From Sphingobium faniae (GTDB lineage: Bacteria; Pseudomonadota; Alphaproteobacteria; Sphingomonadales; Sphingomonadaceae), in NCBI GenBank assembly GCA_900100475.1, contig FMTU01000004.1, positions 193,501 through 257,500 of the forward strand: 64,000 bases of DNA. Reading direction: 5' to 3'. Positions 7,838-16,639 of this stretch are shown here, piece by piece (positions within the stretch are counted from its first letter, which is position 1; every line of letters begins with the position of its first letter). Below the pieces are notes generated by a model. That model had not been told where the DNA came from. It saw nothing but the letters and a program-made list of their open reading frames with translations, and did not search any database. The position numbers were made by a program, and so were the translations under genes.

Positions 7838-8195
7838 GATGACGCCCATCCTTTCAAGTCCTGATGAAGCGGGGGAAATTGTGAGTTCAGGAATTGGTCC
7901 TGCCATATTGGCGCTGATCGCCAGTCTGGCCAACCTTCTTTGGACGTGGCACGCCAAGAGCCAGTCCGCCGCCGCTGATCGGGTGCAGAAGATCGAGACG
8001 CGTCTCGATCAGGTCGAGGACAAGCAGCTGACCGTCGAGGAGCGGCTGAAGCACCTGCCGACCAAGGACGATATCAGCCAGATCGCGCTTTCGCTGGAGC
8101 GGGTGCTGGGCACCGTCGGCCGTCAGGAAAGCGAAATCGCGAGCATGGGCCGCGTGGTCAACCGCATCGACGATTATCTGCGAGAGAAGGCATGA
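7818..8195 (+). CDS. DUF2730 (Mu gp25-like) protein
   Basis: This is up to 125 residues. A hydrophobic span near residues 25 to 42 (IGPAILALIASLANLLWTW) is followed by a charged coiled coil (AAADRVQKIETRLDQVEDK, then LKHLPTKDDI), the usual look of the DUF2730 family found ahead of the terminase genes of Mu-like phages. The start is uncertain: ATG 7818, ATG 7839 or GTG 7881 after GCGGGGGAAA. The stop overlaps the next gene by ATGA. Molecular role unknown. Confidence 0.7.
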   Translation: MSMGSHEMTPILSSPDEAGEIVSSGIGPAILALIASLANLLWTWHAKSQSAAADRVQKIETRLDQVEDKQLTVEERLKHLPTKDDISQIALSLERVLGTVGRQESEIASMGRVVNRIDDYLREKA

Positions 8196-8488
8196 GCTAC
8201 GAGGAAAGGGTAGCGCAGGACGCGCGCCTCATCATCCTGAAGGAACTGGCCTCGCAGGTGGACGGCCGGTTGAACGAGGTCGCGCTCCAGCATGTGCTGG
8301 ACGCCTTCGCGGTCAAACGCTCTCGCGAATGGGTCCGCACCCAGTTGCGCAAGCTGGCGGAACTGGAGGCGCTGCGCCTTCAGGAACTCGGCACCGTCAT
8401 GGTTGCCGAACTTCGGTCGCTGGGCCGCAATCATGTAGAGCGCCGCGAGATCATCGACGGGGTTTCGCGCCCGTCCGATCCCAGCTGA
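8192..8488 (+). CDS. Mu gp26-like small helical phage protein
   Basis: This 98-residue protein is helical throughout. It opens MSYEERVAQDARLIILKELASQ and has a central WVRTQLRKLAELEALRLQE block, matching the small conserved protein that sits between DUF2730 and the small terminase in Mu-like phages (annotated as the VpaChn25_0724 family). The pattern suggests a winged-helix-like fold, with no catalytic motif. It starts in an ATGA overlap. Function unknown. Confidence 0.65.
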   Translation: MSYEERVAQDARLIILKELASQVDGRLNEVALQHVLDAFAVKRSREWVRTQLRKLAELEALRLQELGTVMVAELRSLGRNHVERREIIDGVSRPSDPS

Positions 8489-8498
8489 GGAACGGCGG

Positions 8499-9074
8499 AT
8501 GACCGACGACACTCCCGATCGCCGGGAAGGCCGGGGACGGCTTTCGTCGATCGACCTCCTTCCCGACGAGGCGGAGCCCGATGTCATCTGGGCTCTGGAT
8601 CAGCTGCGCGACCGCAAGATGCCGCAGACGGCGATCCTGATAGAGTTCAATGCGCGCCTCGCGGATCGCGGTATTGCAGGCATCAGCAAATCATCCTGGA
8701 GCCGCTATGCGGTCCGCAAGGCCATCCAGTTCCGCAAGCTGGACGAGGTGCGCCGTCTCACCGCCGATATCGTGTCCAACCTTGGCACGGACGGTCCCGA
8801 CCAGGTGACGGTCGCGGTGGCCGAGATGATTAAGGCCTCCGCCTATGAACTGCTGGAGAAAGGCGTCAACAGCAAGGGCCTTCAGGAAGTGTCGCGCGCC
8901 GTGCAGACGGCGGTCAACGCGCAGAAGGCATCGGCCGAGGCGCGGCGCAAGCTGGAGGACGATGTCGAGCAGCGCCTGGCAAAGGCGCGTGCGGCGATCG
9001 AAAACGTTGGCAAGCAGAAGGGCGTCTCAGCCGAAACGCTGGCGGAGATCAACCGCGCCCTCGGTGCGGCCTGA
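8499..9074 (+). CDS. DUF3486 protein, Mu gp27-like small terminase
   Basis: This 191-residue protein has the DUF3486 layout. The opening GRGRLSSIDLLPDEAEPDVIWALDQLRDRKMPQTAI is followed by FNARLADRGIAGISKSSWSRYAV, a recognition-like segment, then a long helical C-terminal half with a coiled coil. In Mu-like phages this protein precedes the large terminase and is taken as the DNA-recognition subunit of packaging. The stop codon overlaps the ATG of the large subunit by one base. Confidence 0.78.
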   Translation: MTDDTPDRREGRGRLSSIDLLPDEAEPDVIWALDQLRDRKMPQTAILIEFNARLADRGIAGISKSSWSRYAVRKAIQFRKLDEVRRLTADIVSNLGTDGPDQVTVAVAEMIKASAYELLEKGVNSKGLQEVSRAVQTAVNAQKASAEARRKLEDDVEQRLAKARAAIENVGKQKGVSAETLAEINRALGAA

Positions 9075-10471
9075 TGGGCAACGCCCGCATCGTTCCCGCT
9101 AATCCAGACGCGATCTTCCTGCCCTATCAGGGACGCTGGATCGCGGATGAGGCGCGTCTCAAGCTCATGGAGAAAAGCAGGCAGATCGGCATTTCCTGGT
9201 CGACCGCCTATGCCGCCGTGGCGCGCACCGGAAAGCAGGGCGCGAGACATGACCAATGGGTGTCATCCCGCGACGACATCCAGGCGCGCCTGTTCCTGGA
9301 AGACTGCAAGCTGTTCACGGGAGTCCTGAACATCGCCGCCCGCGATCTGGGCGAGCAGCTGGTGGACCAGGACAAAAAGCAGACCGCCTATGTGCTGAGC
9401 TTCGACAGCGGGAAGCGGATCAACTCCATGAGTTCGAACGCGGACGCGCAGGCAGGCAAGCGCGGCGGACGCATCCTCGACGAGTTCGCGCTCCATCCCG
9501 ACCCGCGCAAGCTGTGGGCCATCGCCTATCCCGGTATCACCTGGGGCGGTTCGATGGAGTTGATCTCCACCCATCGCGGCAGTCATAATTTCTTCAACCA
9601 GCTGGTGCGGGAGATCAAGGAAAGCGGCAATCCCAAGGGGATCAGCCTGCACACCGTCACCCTACAGGACGCGCTGGATCAGGGCTTCCTCTACAAGTTG
9701 CAGAAGGCGCTGCCGGAAGATGATGAGCGGCAGGGGATGGACGAAGCCGCCTATTTCGATTTCGTGAAGAGCGGCTGCGCCGACGAGGAGAGTTTCCTTC
9801 AGGAATATATGTGCCAGCCCGCCGACGACGATGCGGCGTTCCTGGAATATGACCTCATCGCTTCGGCCGAATATCCGTCCGACGTGGACTGGCGGGCGAT
9901 GGAGGGCGGCACGCTCTACGCCGGGATCGATATCGGCCGGAAGAAAGACCTCACCGTCCTGTGGGTGTTCGAGAAGCTGGGCGACGTGCTTTACACCCGC
10001 CATGTCGAGGCGCTCCAGAATATGAGCAAGCCCGACCAGGAAAAGATATTGTGGCCGTGGATCGAGCGGTGCGCGCGCACCTGCATCGACTATACCGGCC
10101 TGGGCATCGGCTGGGGCGACGACGCGCAACGCCGCTTCGGCAAATATGCGATCGAACTGGTGACCTTCACGCCGAAGGTCAAGGAAGCCCTGGCTTATCC
10201 GGTTCGGGGCAAGATGGAGGATCGGCGGCTTCGTATCCCCCAGGACAGCAAGATCAGGGCTGATCTCCGGGCTGTCACCAAGCAAACGACAGCGGCGGGC
10301 AATATTCGCTTCACGGCCGAGCGGACGCCTGATGGCCACTCCGACCGCTTCTGGTCTCTGGCGCTCGCGATCCACGCGGCCGCAGGCACCGATACCGCGC
10401 AATGGCGACCGCTTTCCGCCGTCGAGGCGCATGGCGGCGATTCCTCCGACGAGAACTGGATACCGGCATGA
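9074..10471 (+). CDS. large terminase subunit (Mu gp28 type)
   Basis: This 465-residue protein packages phage DNA into proheads. The N-terminal ATPase has the adenine-binding start FLPYQGRWI and a Walker A-like EKSRQIGIS. A motif RGGRILDEFA follows, with DE as Walker B and catalytic Glu, and then an STHRG coupling segment. The C-terminal nuclease domain starts at YAGIDIGRKKDLTV with its metal-binding Asp. The length is somewhat under 500 residues, usual for Mu gp28-like terminases. The portal gene follows in an ATGA overlap. Confidence 0.9.
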   Translation: MGNARIVPANPDAIFLPYQGRWIADEARLKLMEKSRQIGISWSTAYAAVARTGKQGARHDQWVSSRDDIQARLFLEDCKLFTGVLNIAARDLGEQLVDQDKKQTAYVLSFDSGKRINSMSSNADAQAGKRGGRILDEFALHPDPRKLWAIAYPGITWGGSMELISTHRGSHNFFNQLVREIKESGNPKGISLHTVTLQDALDQGFLYKLQKALPEDDERQGMDEAAYFDFVKSGCADEESFLQEYMCQPADDDAAFLEYDLIASAEYPSDVDWRAMEGGTLYAGIDIGRKKDLTVLWVFEKLGDVLYTRHVEALQNMSKPDQEKILWPWIERCARTCIDYTGLGIGWGDDAQRRFGKYAIELVTFTPKVKEALAYPVRGKMEDRRLRIPQDSKIRADLRAVTKQTTAAGNIRFTAERTPDGHSDRFWSLALAIHAAAGTDTAQWRPLSAVEAHGGDSSDENWIPA

Positions 10472-12570
10472 ACGCTTCGACCCTGACGCGGCCCAAGGCT
10501 GGCTGGCTCAGCAAGGCCCTGACGGCCATGCGGCATTCCGCCCGACCGCCATTCTTCATGAGCCTGCTCAAGCGAACCCGTTTCGATTACCGGAAAGAGA
10601 CCGGCGATTGTCTGGACGCTTCGGTGGTGACGGCGCCCGTGCTCTGGATCGGCCGCGCGCTCCCCGAAGCGAACCTTGCCGTCACCCGCCACGCCCGCAA
10701 TGGCGAGGTCGAGGAGGTGCACGATCATCCGATGCTGGCCCTGATCCAGAACCCCAATCCCTTCTATGGCGACATCGCCCTTTGGATGGCGACGCTGGTC
10801 AGTTTCCTGATTTCCGGCAATGCCTATTGGATTATCGTCCGCAACGGCGCGGGTCGGCCTGCCGAACTCTGGTATACGCCGCACTGGATGATCGAGCCCA
10901 AATGGCCGCAGGACGGCGGGACCTTCATCTCCCACTATCGCTACAGTCCAGGCGGCGGCGCGGAGCCGATGCGGATCGAGCCCAGGGACGTGGTGCATTT
11001 CCGCCATGGGATCGATCCGCGCAATATCCGCATGGGGCTGTCGCCGCTCGACGGCGTGATCCGCGAAATCTTCATCGATCTGGAAAGCTCCAATTTCGTG
11101 GCCTCGCTGCTGCGGAACATGGGCGTCCCCGGCGTCGTCATCAGTCCCAAGGGCGGCGCTATGCCAGCGCCGGAGGATGTCGAAGCCACAAAGACCTGGT
11201 TCAAACAGGCTTTCGGCGGAGACAATCGCGGCGGGCCGTTGGTGATGGGCGCGCCCACGGACGTGCAGCCCTATGGCTTCAACCCGCAGCAACTCAACAT
11301 GAGCGAGGGCCGCGACGTGGCGGAAGAGCGCGTCTGCGCGTGCCTGGGCATCCCTGCCGCTGTCGTGGGCTTCGGCGCGGGGCTTCAGCAAACGAAGGTC
11401 GGCGCGACCATGGAGGAACTGCGCAAGCTCGCCTGGAACAATGGCGTCCTGCCCTTTGCGCGGATGCTGGCCGACGAACTGCAACGGTCGCTGCTGGGCG
11501 AGTTCGGGCCATCGACCGGGGCCGGGACCGTGAAGATCGGCTGGGACACCAGCGAGGTTCTCGCGCTTCAGGAGGATGAGGACAAGAAGGTCGACCGCTG
11601 GGGCAAGATGCTCGCGAGCGGCGCGATCACGGTTTATGAATATCGCATCGGCATTGGCGAAGCGGCAGACGACAGCCACAAATTCTACCTGCGCCAGATT
11701 TCGGTGCTGGAAGTCCCCGCCGATGGCAAGCCGCCGCCGCAGCGCGCGCTGCCCGATCCGAAGACGAAGGCGGAACGCCGCGCCAGCGAAGCCGCCTATG
11801 CGCGCGGTCATGCCTTCGCGCTGACCGTGCAGCGAAGCGGCGACCGGCTTCAAAGGGCTTTCGAAGCACCTTTGGAGATGCTTTTCGGGCAGCTTGGCGC
11901 GGCGGCCGGTGAAGCCGCGCTGCCGATGCTGGAAAGCGATCCCGCCCTTCCCAAGGGGCTCGAAGGCGGCCGGGGCGAAAAGGCCGACGAGCAGCTGATC
12001 GACGCGATCCTGGAGAAGCTCGGCATAGACGCGTGGAACGGTCGCCTGCGCGGCTCCTATGAAGGGCATTATCTCGAAGTCGCCAAGTCGATCGCGGAAG
12101 CGGGCGAGCGCGCTGGCCTGGGCGCATCGCTGCCCGATGTGGTGGCGCGCTCGATCGTCGCGGCCGGGGGACGCCGCGCGGGCCTTATCGATCTGGAAAA
12201 CCAGAGTCGGGCCGCACTGTTCTCTGCCCTGGCTGAAGGACGGGCTGCGGGCGAAGGCGCGGCCCAGCTGGCGGCGCGCATCGTCAGCGAGGTCGAGGGC
12301 GGGCCTTGGCGCAGCGCGGAGATGCGGGCGCGGGTGATTGCGCGGACCGAAACCAAATATGCCCAGAATATCTCGACAATCGAACGCGGCCGCGCGGCGG
12401 GCGTGGGCAGCTTCATCGTCTATGACGGCCGTCTGGGGCCGGGCCGGTCGCTGCTGACCCATATGGCCCGCAATGGCTCCATCGCGACGACCGAGGAGGC
12501 GCTCGCCATGGCGGAAGCCGAACATCCCAACGGGACGCTGAGCTTCGCGCCCAATTTCGAGGAGGACTGA
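10468..12570 (+). CDS. HK97-family portal protein with C-terminal MuF-like domain
   Basis: This is a 700-residue protein from the ATG at 10468, chosen for the ATGA overlap with the terminase. Residues 1 to about 400 are an HK97-type portal: HPMLALIQNPNP, SFLISGNAYW, ELWYTPHWM and VVHFRHG, then SPLDGVIREI. The portal dodecamer forms the DNA channel at one head vertex. The remaining 300 residues are helical and end in RVIARTETKYAQNISTIERGRAAGV, which resembles the SPP1 gp7/Mu F minor head domain. Typical HK97 portals are about 400 residues, so this is a natural fusion of portal and minor head protein. The portal call is firm; the MuF call is likely. Confidence 0.85.
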   Translation: MNASTLTRPKAGWLSKALTAMRHSARPPFFMSLLKRTRFDYRKETGDCLDASVVTAPVLWIGRALPEANLAVTRHARNGEVEEVHDHPMLALIQNPNPFYGDIALWMATLVSFLISGNAYWIIVRNGAGRPAELWYTPHWMIEPKWPQDGGTFISHYRYSPGGGAEPMRIEPRDVVHFRHGIDPRNIRMGLSPLDGVIREIFIDLESSNFVASLLRNMGVPGVVISPKGGAMPAPEDVEATKTWFKQAFGGDNRGGPLVMGAPTDVQPYGFNPQQLNMSEGRDVAEERVCACLGIPAAVVGFGAGLQQTKVGATMEELRKLAWNNGVLPFARMLADELQRSLLGEFGPSTGAGTVKIGWDTSEVLALQEDEDKKVDRWGKMLASGAITVYEYRIGIGEAADDSHKFYLRQISVLEVPADGKPPPQRALPDPKTKAERRASEAAYARGHAFALTVQRSGDRLQRAFEAPLEMLFGQLGAAAGEAALPMLESDPALPKGLEGGRGEKADEQLIDAILEKLGIDAWNGRLRGSYEGHYLEVAKSIAEAGERAGLGASLPDVVARSIVAAGGRRAGLIDLENQSRAALFSALAEGRAAGEGAAQLAARIVSEVEGGPWRSAEMRARVIARTETKYAQNISTIERGRAAGVGSFIVYDGRLGPGRSLLTHMARNGSIATTEEALAMAEAEHPNGTLSFAPNFEED

Positions 12571-12572
12571 CC

Positions 12573-13280
12573 ATGATCGCCAAGGCGATGACCATCGAGA
12601 AGATGGACGAAACGGGAACCGGGCTCGCCCGCATCGCGCAGCTGGCCGCCGTCGATAGCGACGGGGACACATATGCGCCCGGCGCTTTCTCCTGGAAGGA
12701 AGGTGGCGGCCAATGGGTGCAGATGATCCCGGCCCATGATCGCCGCGCCATGCCGTTCGGCAAGGCATGGCTCTACGAAAAGGACGGGTGGGCCGTCGCC
12801 GACCTGAACCTCAATCTCGACACGCAGGCCGGAAAGGACTGGCACGCGGCCCTGAAGTTCGACCTCGCCAAGGGACGGCCGGTGCAGGAATGGTCCTACG
12901 GCTTCAATATTCTGGATGCGGGCTTCGAGCAGCGCGAGGGTTCGCGCGTCCGGGTCCTCAAGCGTCTCGACGTCGATGAAATCTCTCCCGTGCTTCGCGG
13001 CGCTGGCGTGGGCACCGGAACGCTCGCCATCAAATCGGCCCAGCTGAAGGACGCGGCGTTCGCGCCGCTGATCTCCCAGTTGGGCGACCTTGCCGATGCG
13101 CTGGGAGACGATCCCTCCTGCCTGTCGGTGACGGGGATCAAACAGCTTGGCGAAATCCATGTCGCGATCGGCAAGGCGCTCTCCCGCCCGGCCGAGATCG
13201 AGGCGAGGGAACAGGCTGCTACCGGCGCTGCGCTGGCGGGCTATCTCAAGGGTGTCGCGCGCCGTCATCTGAAGGTCTGA
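12573..13280 (+). CDS. HK97-type prohead protease
   Basis: This 235-residue protein matches the HK97 prohead protease (S78/U35) family. It has a conserved DSDGDTYAPGAF opening, a catalytic-region His in MIPAHD, a Ser in WSYGFNILDA, and the family signature LDVDEISPVLRGAG. It matures the head by trimming the capsid protein's N-terminal scaffold domain. The gene precedes the capsid gene as usual. Beyond residue 160 a helical tail of unknown role follows. Confidence 0.85.
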   Translation: MIAKAMTIEKMDETGTGLARIAQLAAVDSDGDTYAPGAFSWKEGGGQWVQMIPAHDRRAMPFGKAWLYEKDGWAVADLNLNLDTQAGKDWHAALKFDLAKGRPVQEWSYGFNILDAGFEQREGSRVRVLKRLDVDEISPVLRGAGVGTGTLAIKSAQLKDAAFAPLISQLGDLADALGDDPSCLSVTGIKQLGEIHVAIGKALSRPAEIEAREQAATGAALAGYLKGVARRHLKV

Positions 13281-13590
13281 GCGAAGATGTCGCGGGAGGC
13301 CCTCACAAGCCGCGTGTGGGCCTTCTGGCTGTCATGTGCTTGGGGATCGTCCCCTGCGCCTCTTAGCCCCTCTTAAATGGCTCTGACGGCCCCTTCGGCA
13401 TCCCGTTGCCCTTCGCTGTCCGGGGTAGCGCCGTTGTCATTGCCCTTTCCCCCCTGCATCGGGTAACACTGCATCTCTCCCTACCGCCGCCGCCCTGATT
13501 GCCACGGACGTTCGTCCGGGGCGCGTGAACGGTGCCGCTGCTTCCATATGGGCCGGATTTCAACGACCGGTCATCGACGGGAGCAAGTAT
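13281..13590. other. 310-base non-coding gap before the capsid gene
   Basis: No convincing ORF is present. The left part holds an imperfect hairpin at 13295-13323 (AGGCCC paired with GGGCCT, with ACA paired with TGT after a two-base bulge), a likely terminator or processing site after the protease gene. Pyrimidine-rich sequence follows. The second copy of the dyad element lies at 13505. A ribosome site CGGGAG lies ahead of 13591. The gap is large for this packed genome, which suggests that the capsid gene has its own promoter. Confidence 0.5.
13505..13532 (+). promoter_or_regulatory. dyad element, copy 2, upstream of capsid gene
   Basis: CGGACG, TT, CGTCCG is a perfect dyad at 13505-13518, followed by GGGCGCGTGAACGG. 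Aligned with 6575, 24 of about 28 positions agree, including the shared core GTCCGGGGCGC and the TGA-N-CGG end. Both copies sit about 70 to 90 bases ahead of the first gene of a functional block. Confidence 0.42.
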
Positions 13591-14907
13591 ATGGCGGTAG
13601 CGGATTTGAGCCTGAAGGAAGCGCGCGAGAAGCTCGCCGCCAAACAGGACGAACTGGGCAAGGTTTTCGCGGAGGCGAAGACGGATGATGGCCAGTATGA
13701 TTTCAAGCGGGTGACGTGCCTGGGCGCGGAGGTGAAGGGTTCGATCGCGGTGGCCGAGAAGGTCAACCAGATGAACGCCGAGCTTAACGAGCTTGCGGAA
13801 CATGCCGAAAAGCTGGAGGGCGCCGAGCGCGCGGCGGGCGAACATGCCGACCGCGAGAAGGCGCGCCGCAATTTCCCGCTGCCAGGCGGCGGCAAGGGCA
13901 ACTATCCCTCGACCGAGCAGCGCCTCAAGGCGCTGGGCGAAATGGCCGTCGAGACCAAGGCATTCCAGGACTGGGTGAAGAACGGCTGCCCGGACGGCAT
14001 CACGATCAACATCGACAATCTCGCTGCGACCGACATGCTGGCGCTGGCGGCTGGTTTCGAGACGATCGGCAGCAAGGCGCTGATGGCCACCACGGCCGGT
14101 TTCGCTCCGGAAAGCGTCCGCCAGCCCGGTTTCGTGGAAGGGCTGACCCGCCCGATCCAGTTGCTGGACATCATCCCGACCTTCCAGACCGATCAGGCGA
14201 CGGTCAAATATATGGAGGAAACGACCCGCACCCACGCCGCCGCCGAAGTGGCGGAGGGCGGAGCCTATGCGGAAAGCACCTTCGTCTTCACCGAGAAGGA
14301 AAGCCCGGTCCGCAAGATCGGCGACAGCCTGCCCGTCACGGACGAGCAGCTGGAAGATGTTTCGATGATGCAGGGCTACATCAACACGCGCCTGCCGTTC
14401 GGCGTGCGCCAGCGGCTTGACGGCCAAATCATCGTCGGGAACGGCACCGCGCCGAACCTGCGCGGCCTCAAGAATGTCGTGGGCATCCAGACGCAGGCCA
14501 AGGCCGCCGATCCGGTGCCGGACGCTTTCTACAAGGCGATGACCAAGGTCCGCCTGGGCGGCCGGTCCGTTCCCACGCACCATGTCCTGCATCCGACCGA
14601 CTGGCAGGGCGTCCGCCTGCTCCGCACCACGGACGGCGTCTACATCTACGGATCGCCGAGCGAGGCCGGACCGGAGCGTCTTTGGGGCCTGCCGGTGGTG
14701 CAGCAGGACGCCGACCTGGCGGGCACGGGCTATACCGGATCGTTCCGGCCGGACACGGTCAGCCTGCACGAGCGCCGAGGCGTGGACGTGCAGGTCGGCT
14801 ATGTCGGGACCCAGTTCACCGAAGGCAAGCGGACGGTCCGCGCCGACATTCGGGTGGCGCTGGTGTGGTGGCGTCCTCCGGCCTTCTGCTCGGTCACCGG
14901 CCTTTAA
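13591..14907 (+). CDS. HK97-fold major capsid protein
   Basis: This is a 438-residue protein from the ATG at 13591, chosen over the upstream in-frame codon at 13525 because of the CGGGAG ribosome site. Residues 1 to about 110 are a charged coiled-coil delta/scaffold domain that the adjacent protease would remove. The rest is the HK97 fold: TTAGFAPESVRQPGF, RPIQLLDIIPTFQTDQ, then the E-loop region with YMEET and EVAEGGAYAEST, and the late LHPTDWQGVRLLRTTDGVY block. The stop is followed by a strong hairpin at 14926. Confidence 0.92.
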   Translation: MAVADLSLKEAREKLAAKQDELGKVFAEAKTDDGQYDFKRVTCLGAEVKGSIAVAEKVNQMNAELNELAEHAEKLEGAERAAGEHADREKARRNFPLPGGGKGNYPSTEQRLKALGEMAVETKAFQDWVKNGCPDGITINIDNLAATDMLALAAGFETIGSKALMATTAGFAPESVRQPGFVEGLTRPIQLLDIIPTFQTDQATVKYMEETTRTHAAAEVAEGGAYAESTFVFTEKESPVRKIGDSLPVTDEQLEDVSMMQGYINTRLPFGVRQRLDGQIIVGNGTAPNLRGLKNVVGIQTQAKAADPVPDAFYKAMTKVRLGGRSVPTHHVLHPTDWQGVRLLRTTDGVYIYGSPSEAGPERLWGLPVVQQDADLAGTGYTGSFRPDTVSLHERRGVDVQVGYVGTQFTEGKRTVRADIRVALVWWRPPAFCSVTGL

Positions 14908-14925
14908 TCTCCGACGGGGCGGAGA

Positions 14926-14964
14926 TGCCGGGCGGACGCGACCCTCTCCTGCGTCCGCCCGGCA
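14926..14964 (+). terminator. perfect 14-bp stem hairpin after capsid gene
   Basis: TGCCGGGCGGACGC pairs perfectly with GCGTCCGCCCGGCA around an 11-base loop. No T-run follows, so it may act as an mRNA stability element or partial terminator rather than a full intrinsic terminator. A smaller ATCTCC/GGAGAT stem lies just upstream. The placement suits high expression of capsid mRNA relative to downstream genes. Confidence 0.7.
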
Positions 14965-14994
14965 CAAACCCCAGACATCAAGAAAGGGCGAACC

Positions 14995-15258
14995 GTGCCG
15001 ACCATTTCCGGTTTTTCAAGCCCGGTGGGCTGCGCGCTGATCCGTGGCGGGGCTGTCGGGGAGCATGTGGTCCCCGGCAATCTCCAGCCCGGCGATACGC
15101 TGCTGTCCGTCGAACATATCACCGACGGCGATCCGCCGACCCGCGTCGATCGCACCGCCGAGTTCACGATCTCCGCCACGAAGGGCGGCGTGATCGAGAA
15201 CACCACCACAAACACCACGGGCGGCTTCCTGCACGTCCTCTGGTCCAAGTCCGAATAG
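14995..15258 (+). CDS. small structural-region protein, possible head decoration or spike
   Basis: This 87-residue protein starts at GTG after GAAAGGGCGAA. It is rich in Thr, Gly and Val with predicted beta strands and no helix (LQPGDTLLSVEHI, then AEFTISATKGGVIENTTTNTTGG). Position right after the capsid gene is where decoration or stabilisation proteins are usually found. No family recognised; a structural role is inferred. Confidence 0.5.
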   Translation: MPTISGFSSPVGCALIRGGAVGEHVVPGNLQPGDTLLSVEHITDGDPPTRVDRTAEFTISATKGGVIENTTTNTTGGFLHVLWSKSE

Positions 15259-15262
15259 GAGC

Positions 15263-16069
15263 ATGACGATGTTCGCGAAGCAAAGGCTCTATCTCACCGC
15301 CGATCGTTCCGCCCTGGTCGCGGAGGGCAATGCGGCGGCCGCCTTCCTCTATGCCGCGCCGGGAGACGAAATCCCCGAAAGCGCGGCGAGGCGGTTCGGG
15401 CTGGTCGACGGCGAACTGTCCGGCGACATGGCCCCGGCCAACACGCTTGTGCAGGCGATCCTGCGCGCGGCGGCCATGGGGGTGATCGGCCCAATCGAGA
15501 TCGCGGGCCTGACCTTCACCAACGAGTTCCGCCTGTTCGCCAAGGGCGACATCGACGATGAGCAGCTGCTCGCGATGGTGACCGCCCCGCAACTGGTGGT
15601 CGAGGCGCTCCAGTTTGTCGATGACGAAGCCAAGGACTGGGGGCCAATCCCCGGCCTCGCTGACTTCATCCCCAAGCTGGCGTTGATCGTGGCCACGGCC
15701 CGGTCGATCGGCGCGGATATGCCGCGTCTGGGCGACGAGCTTTCGGACGAACTCTCTCTGGCGGTCAATGCCGCCGCGCTTGCCGCCGATGCGGCGAATG
15801 CTTCTCCTCCGCCTCCCGGTGAAACAGACCGGTCGGGCGATGATGGCGAGAAGGAGGACTGGAAAGCCGGTGACATGCTGGCGCCTGATCCTGCACCTGA
15901 CAGCGCCGCGCCTGCTGCGCCAGCCACTCCCGCTCCGGCACAGGAAACCGCTTCGGAGAAATCCGGGGATGCTCCGCAGGAGAACAAGGAGAAGGCTCCG
16001 GCCGAGGACAAGGAACAGAAGCGCGGCCACGACAAGGGCAGGAGCGCGAAGGGCGCGGCGAAGGATTGA
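15263..16069 (+). CDS. hypothetical virion-region protein with low-complexity tail
   Basis: This 268-residue protein has three parts. The N-terminal 50 residues (QRLYLTADRSALVAEGNAAAAFLYAAPGDEIPE) resemble small proteins found by head-tail connector genes. The middle is helical and acidic. The last 95 residues are Pro/Ala/Glu/Lys-rich and disordered (PAAPATPAPAQ, then KEKAPAEDKEQKRGHDKGR). The tail may be a flexible linker or a DNA or protein contact region. The exact function is unknown. Confidence 0.5.
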   Translation: MTMFAKQRLYLTADRSALVAEGNAAAAFLYAAPGDEIPESAARRFGLVDGELSGDMAPANTLVQAILRAAAMGVIGPIEIAGLTFTNEFRLFAKGDIDDEQLLAMVTAPQLVVEALQFVDDEAKDWGPIPGLADFIPKLALIVATARSIGADMPRLGDELSDELSLAVNAAALAADAANASPPPPGETDRSGDDGEKEDWKAGDMLAPDPAPDSAAPAAPATPAPAQETASEKSGDAPQENKEKAPAEDKEQKRGHDKGRSAKGAAKD

Positions 16070-16072
16070 GCC

Positions 16073-16639
16073 GTGGCGCTGCTGGACCGGGTCAAACTGC
16101 GCACGGGATCGGACCTCCCCGATAGCGAACTCCAGGCGATGATCGACGCGATCACCGCCGATATGGATGCGCGCTTCGGACCGGCCGGGCCGATCAGCGT
16201 CGAACTGGGCGATCCCACCGATCCCTGTTCGCGCGCCCTGCGCACGCTTCGCCTGGTCCGGCCGCTGGACGATTCGCAGCCGGTGGAGATCGTCGAGATC
16301 GACCCGTCCAACAGCGGGCTTCCCGACAATGAAATCCAGCTGGCCGCGAGCGACTATGCCGTGCTGCACGGCGGGCGGACATTGCAGCGCCTGACGGGCG
16401 GTCCGAACGGGCGCAGCTTCTGGGCTCCGATGGTGCGCGCCACCTACACCCCGGCCGGTGAGCAGGCCGCGCGCGACGAAGCGGTCATCAAGCTGATGCA
16501 ACTCGACCTTTCCTATCGCGGCGGCCTCAAGAGCGAGCGGGCCGGAGACTATCAATACACGCTGAGCGGCGACGTGGCGGCCGAGCGGGAAGCGATCTTC
16601 GGCGCGCTCGCGCAGCGGCGCGGGACGGTGATGGCATGA
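16073..16639 (+). CDS. head-tail connector protein (gp6/neck-like)
   Basis: This 188-residue protein with a GTG start opens with LLDRVKLRTGSDLPDSELQAMIDAITADMDARFGP, the typical helical start of connector proteins that dock under the portal. It then has a beta-rich insertion and a C-terminal helical part that ends in a YTLSGD segment. Location between capsid and head-completion genes agrees. The family call rests on the N-terminal helix and context. Confidence 0.6.
   Translation: MALLDRVKLRTGSDLPDSELQAMIDAITADMDARFGPAGPISVELGDPTDPCSRALRTLRLVRPLDDSQPVEIVEIDPSNSGLPDNEIQLAASDYAVLHGGRTLQRLTGGPNGRSFWAPMVRATYTPAGEQAARDEAVIKLMQLDLSYRGGLKSERAGDYQYTLSGDVAAEREAIFGALAQRRGTVMA

Noticed and set aside
10195..12768. 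857-residue minus-strand ORF opposite the portal gene
   Set aside because: It is an antisense shadow in GC-rich DNA with Arg/Gly-rich low-complexity sequence; the plus-strand portal and terminase are clear.
13281..13524. Possible small gene between protease and capsid
   Set aside because: The plus-strand frames lack a start with a ribosome site and have rare codon patterns; hairpins and the dyad element account for the gap.
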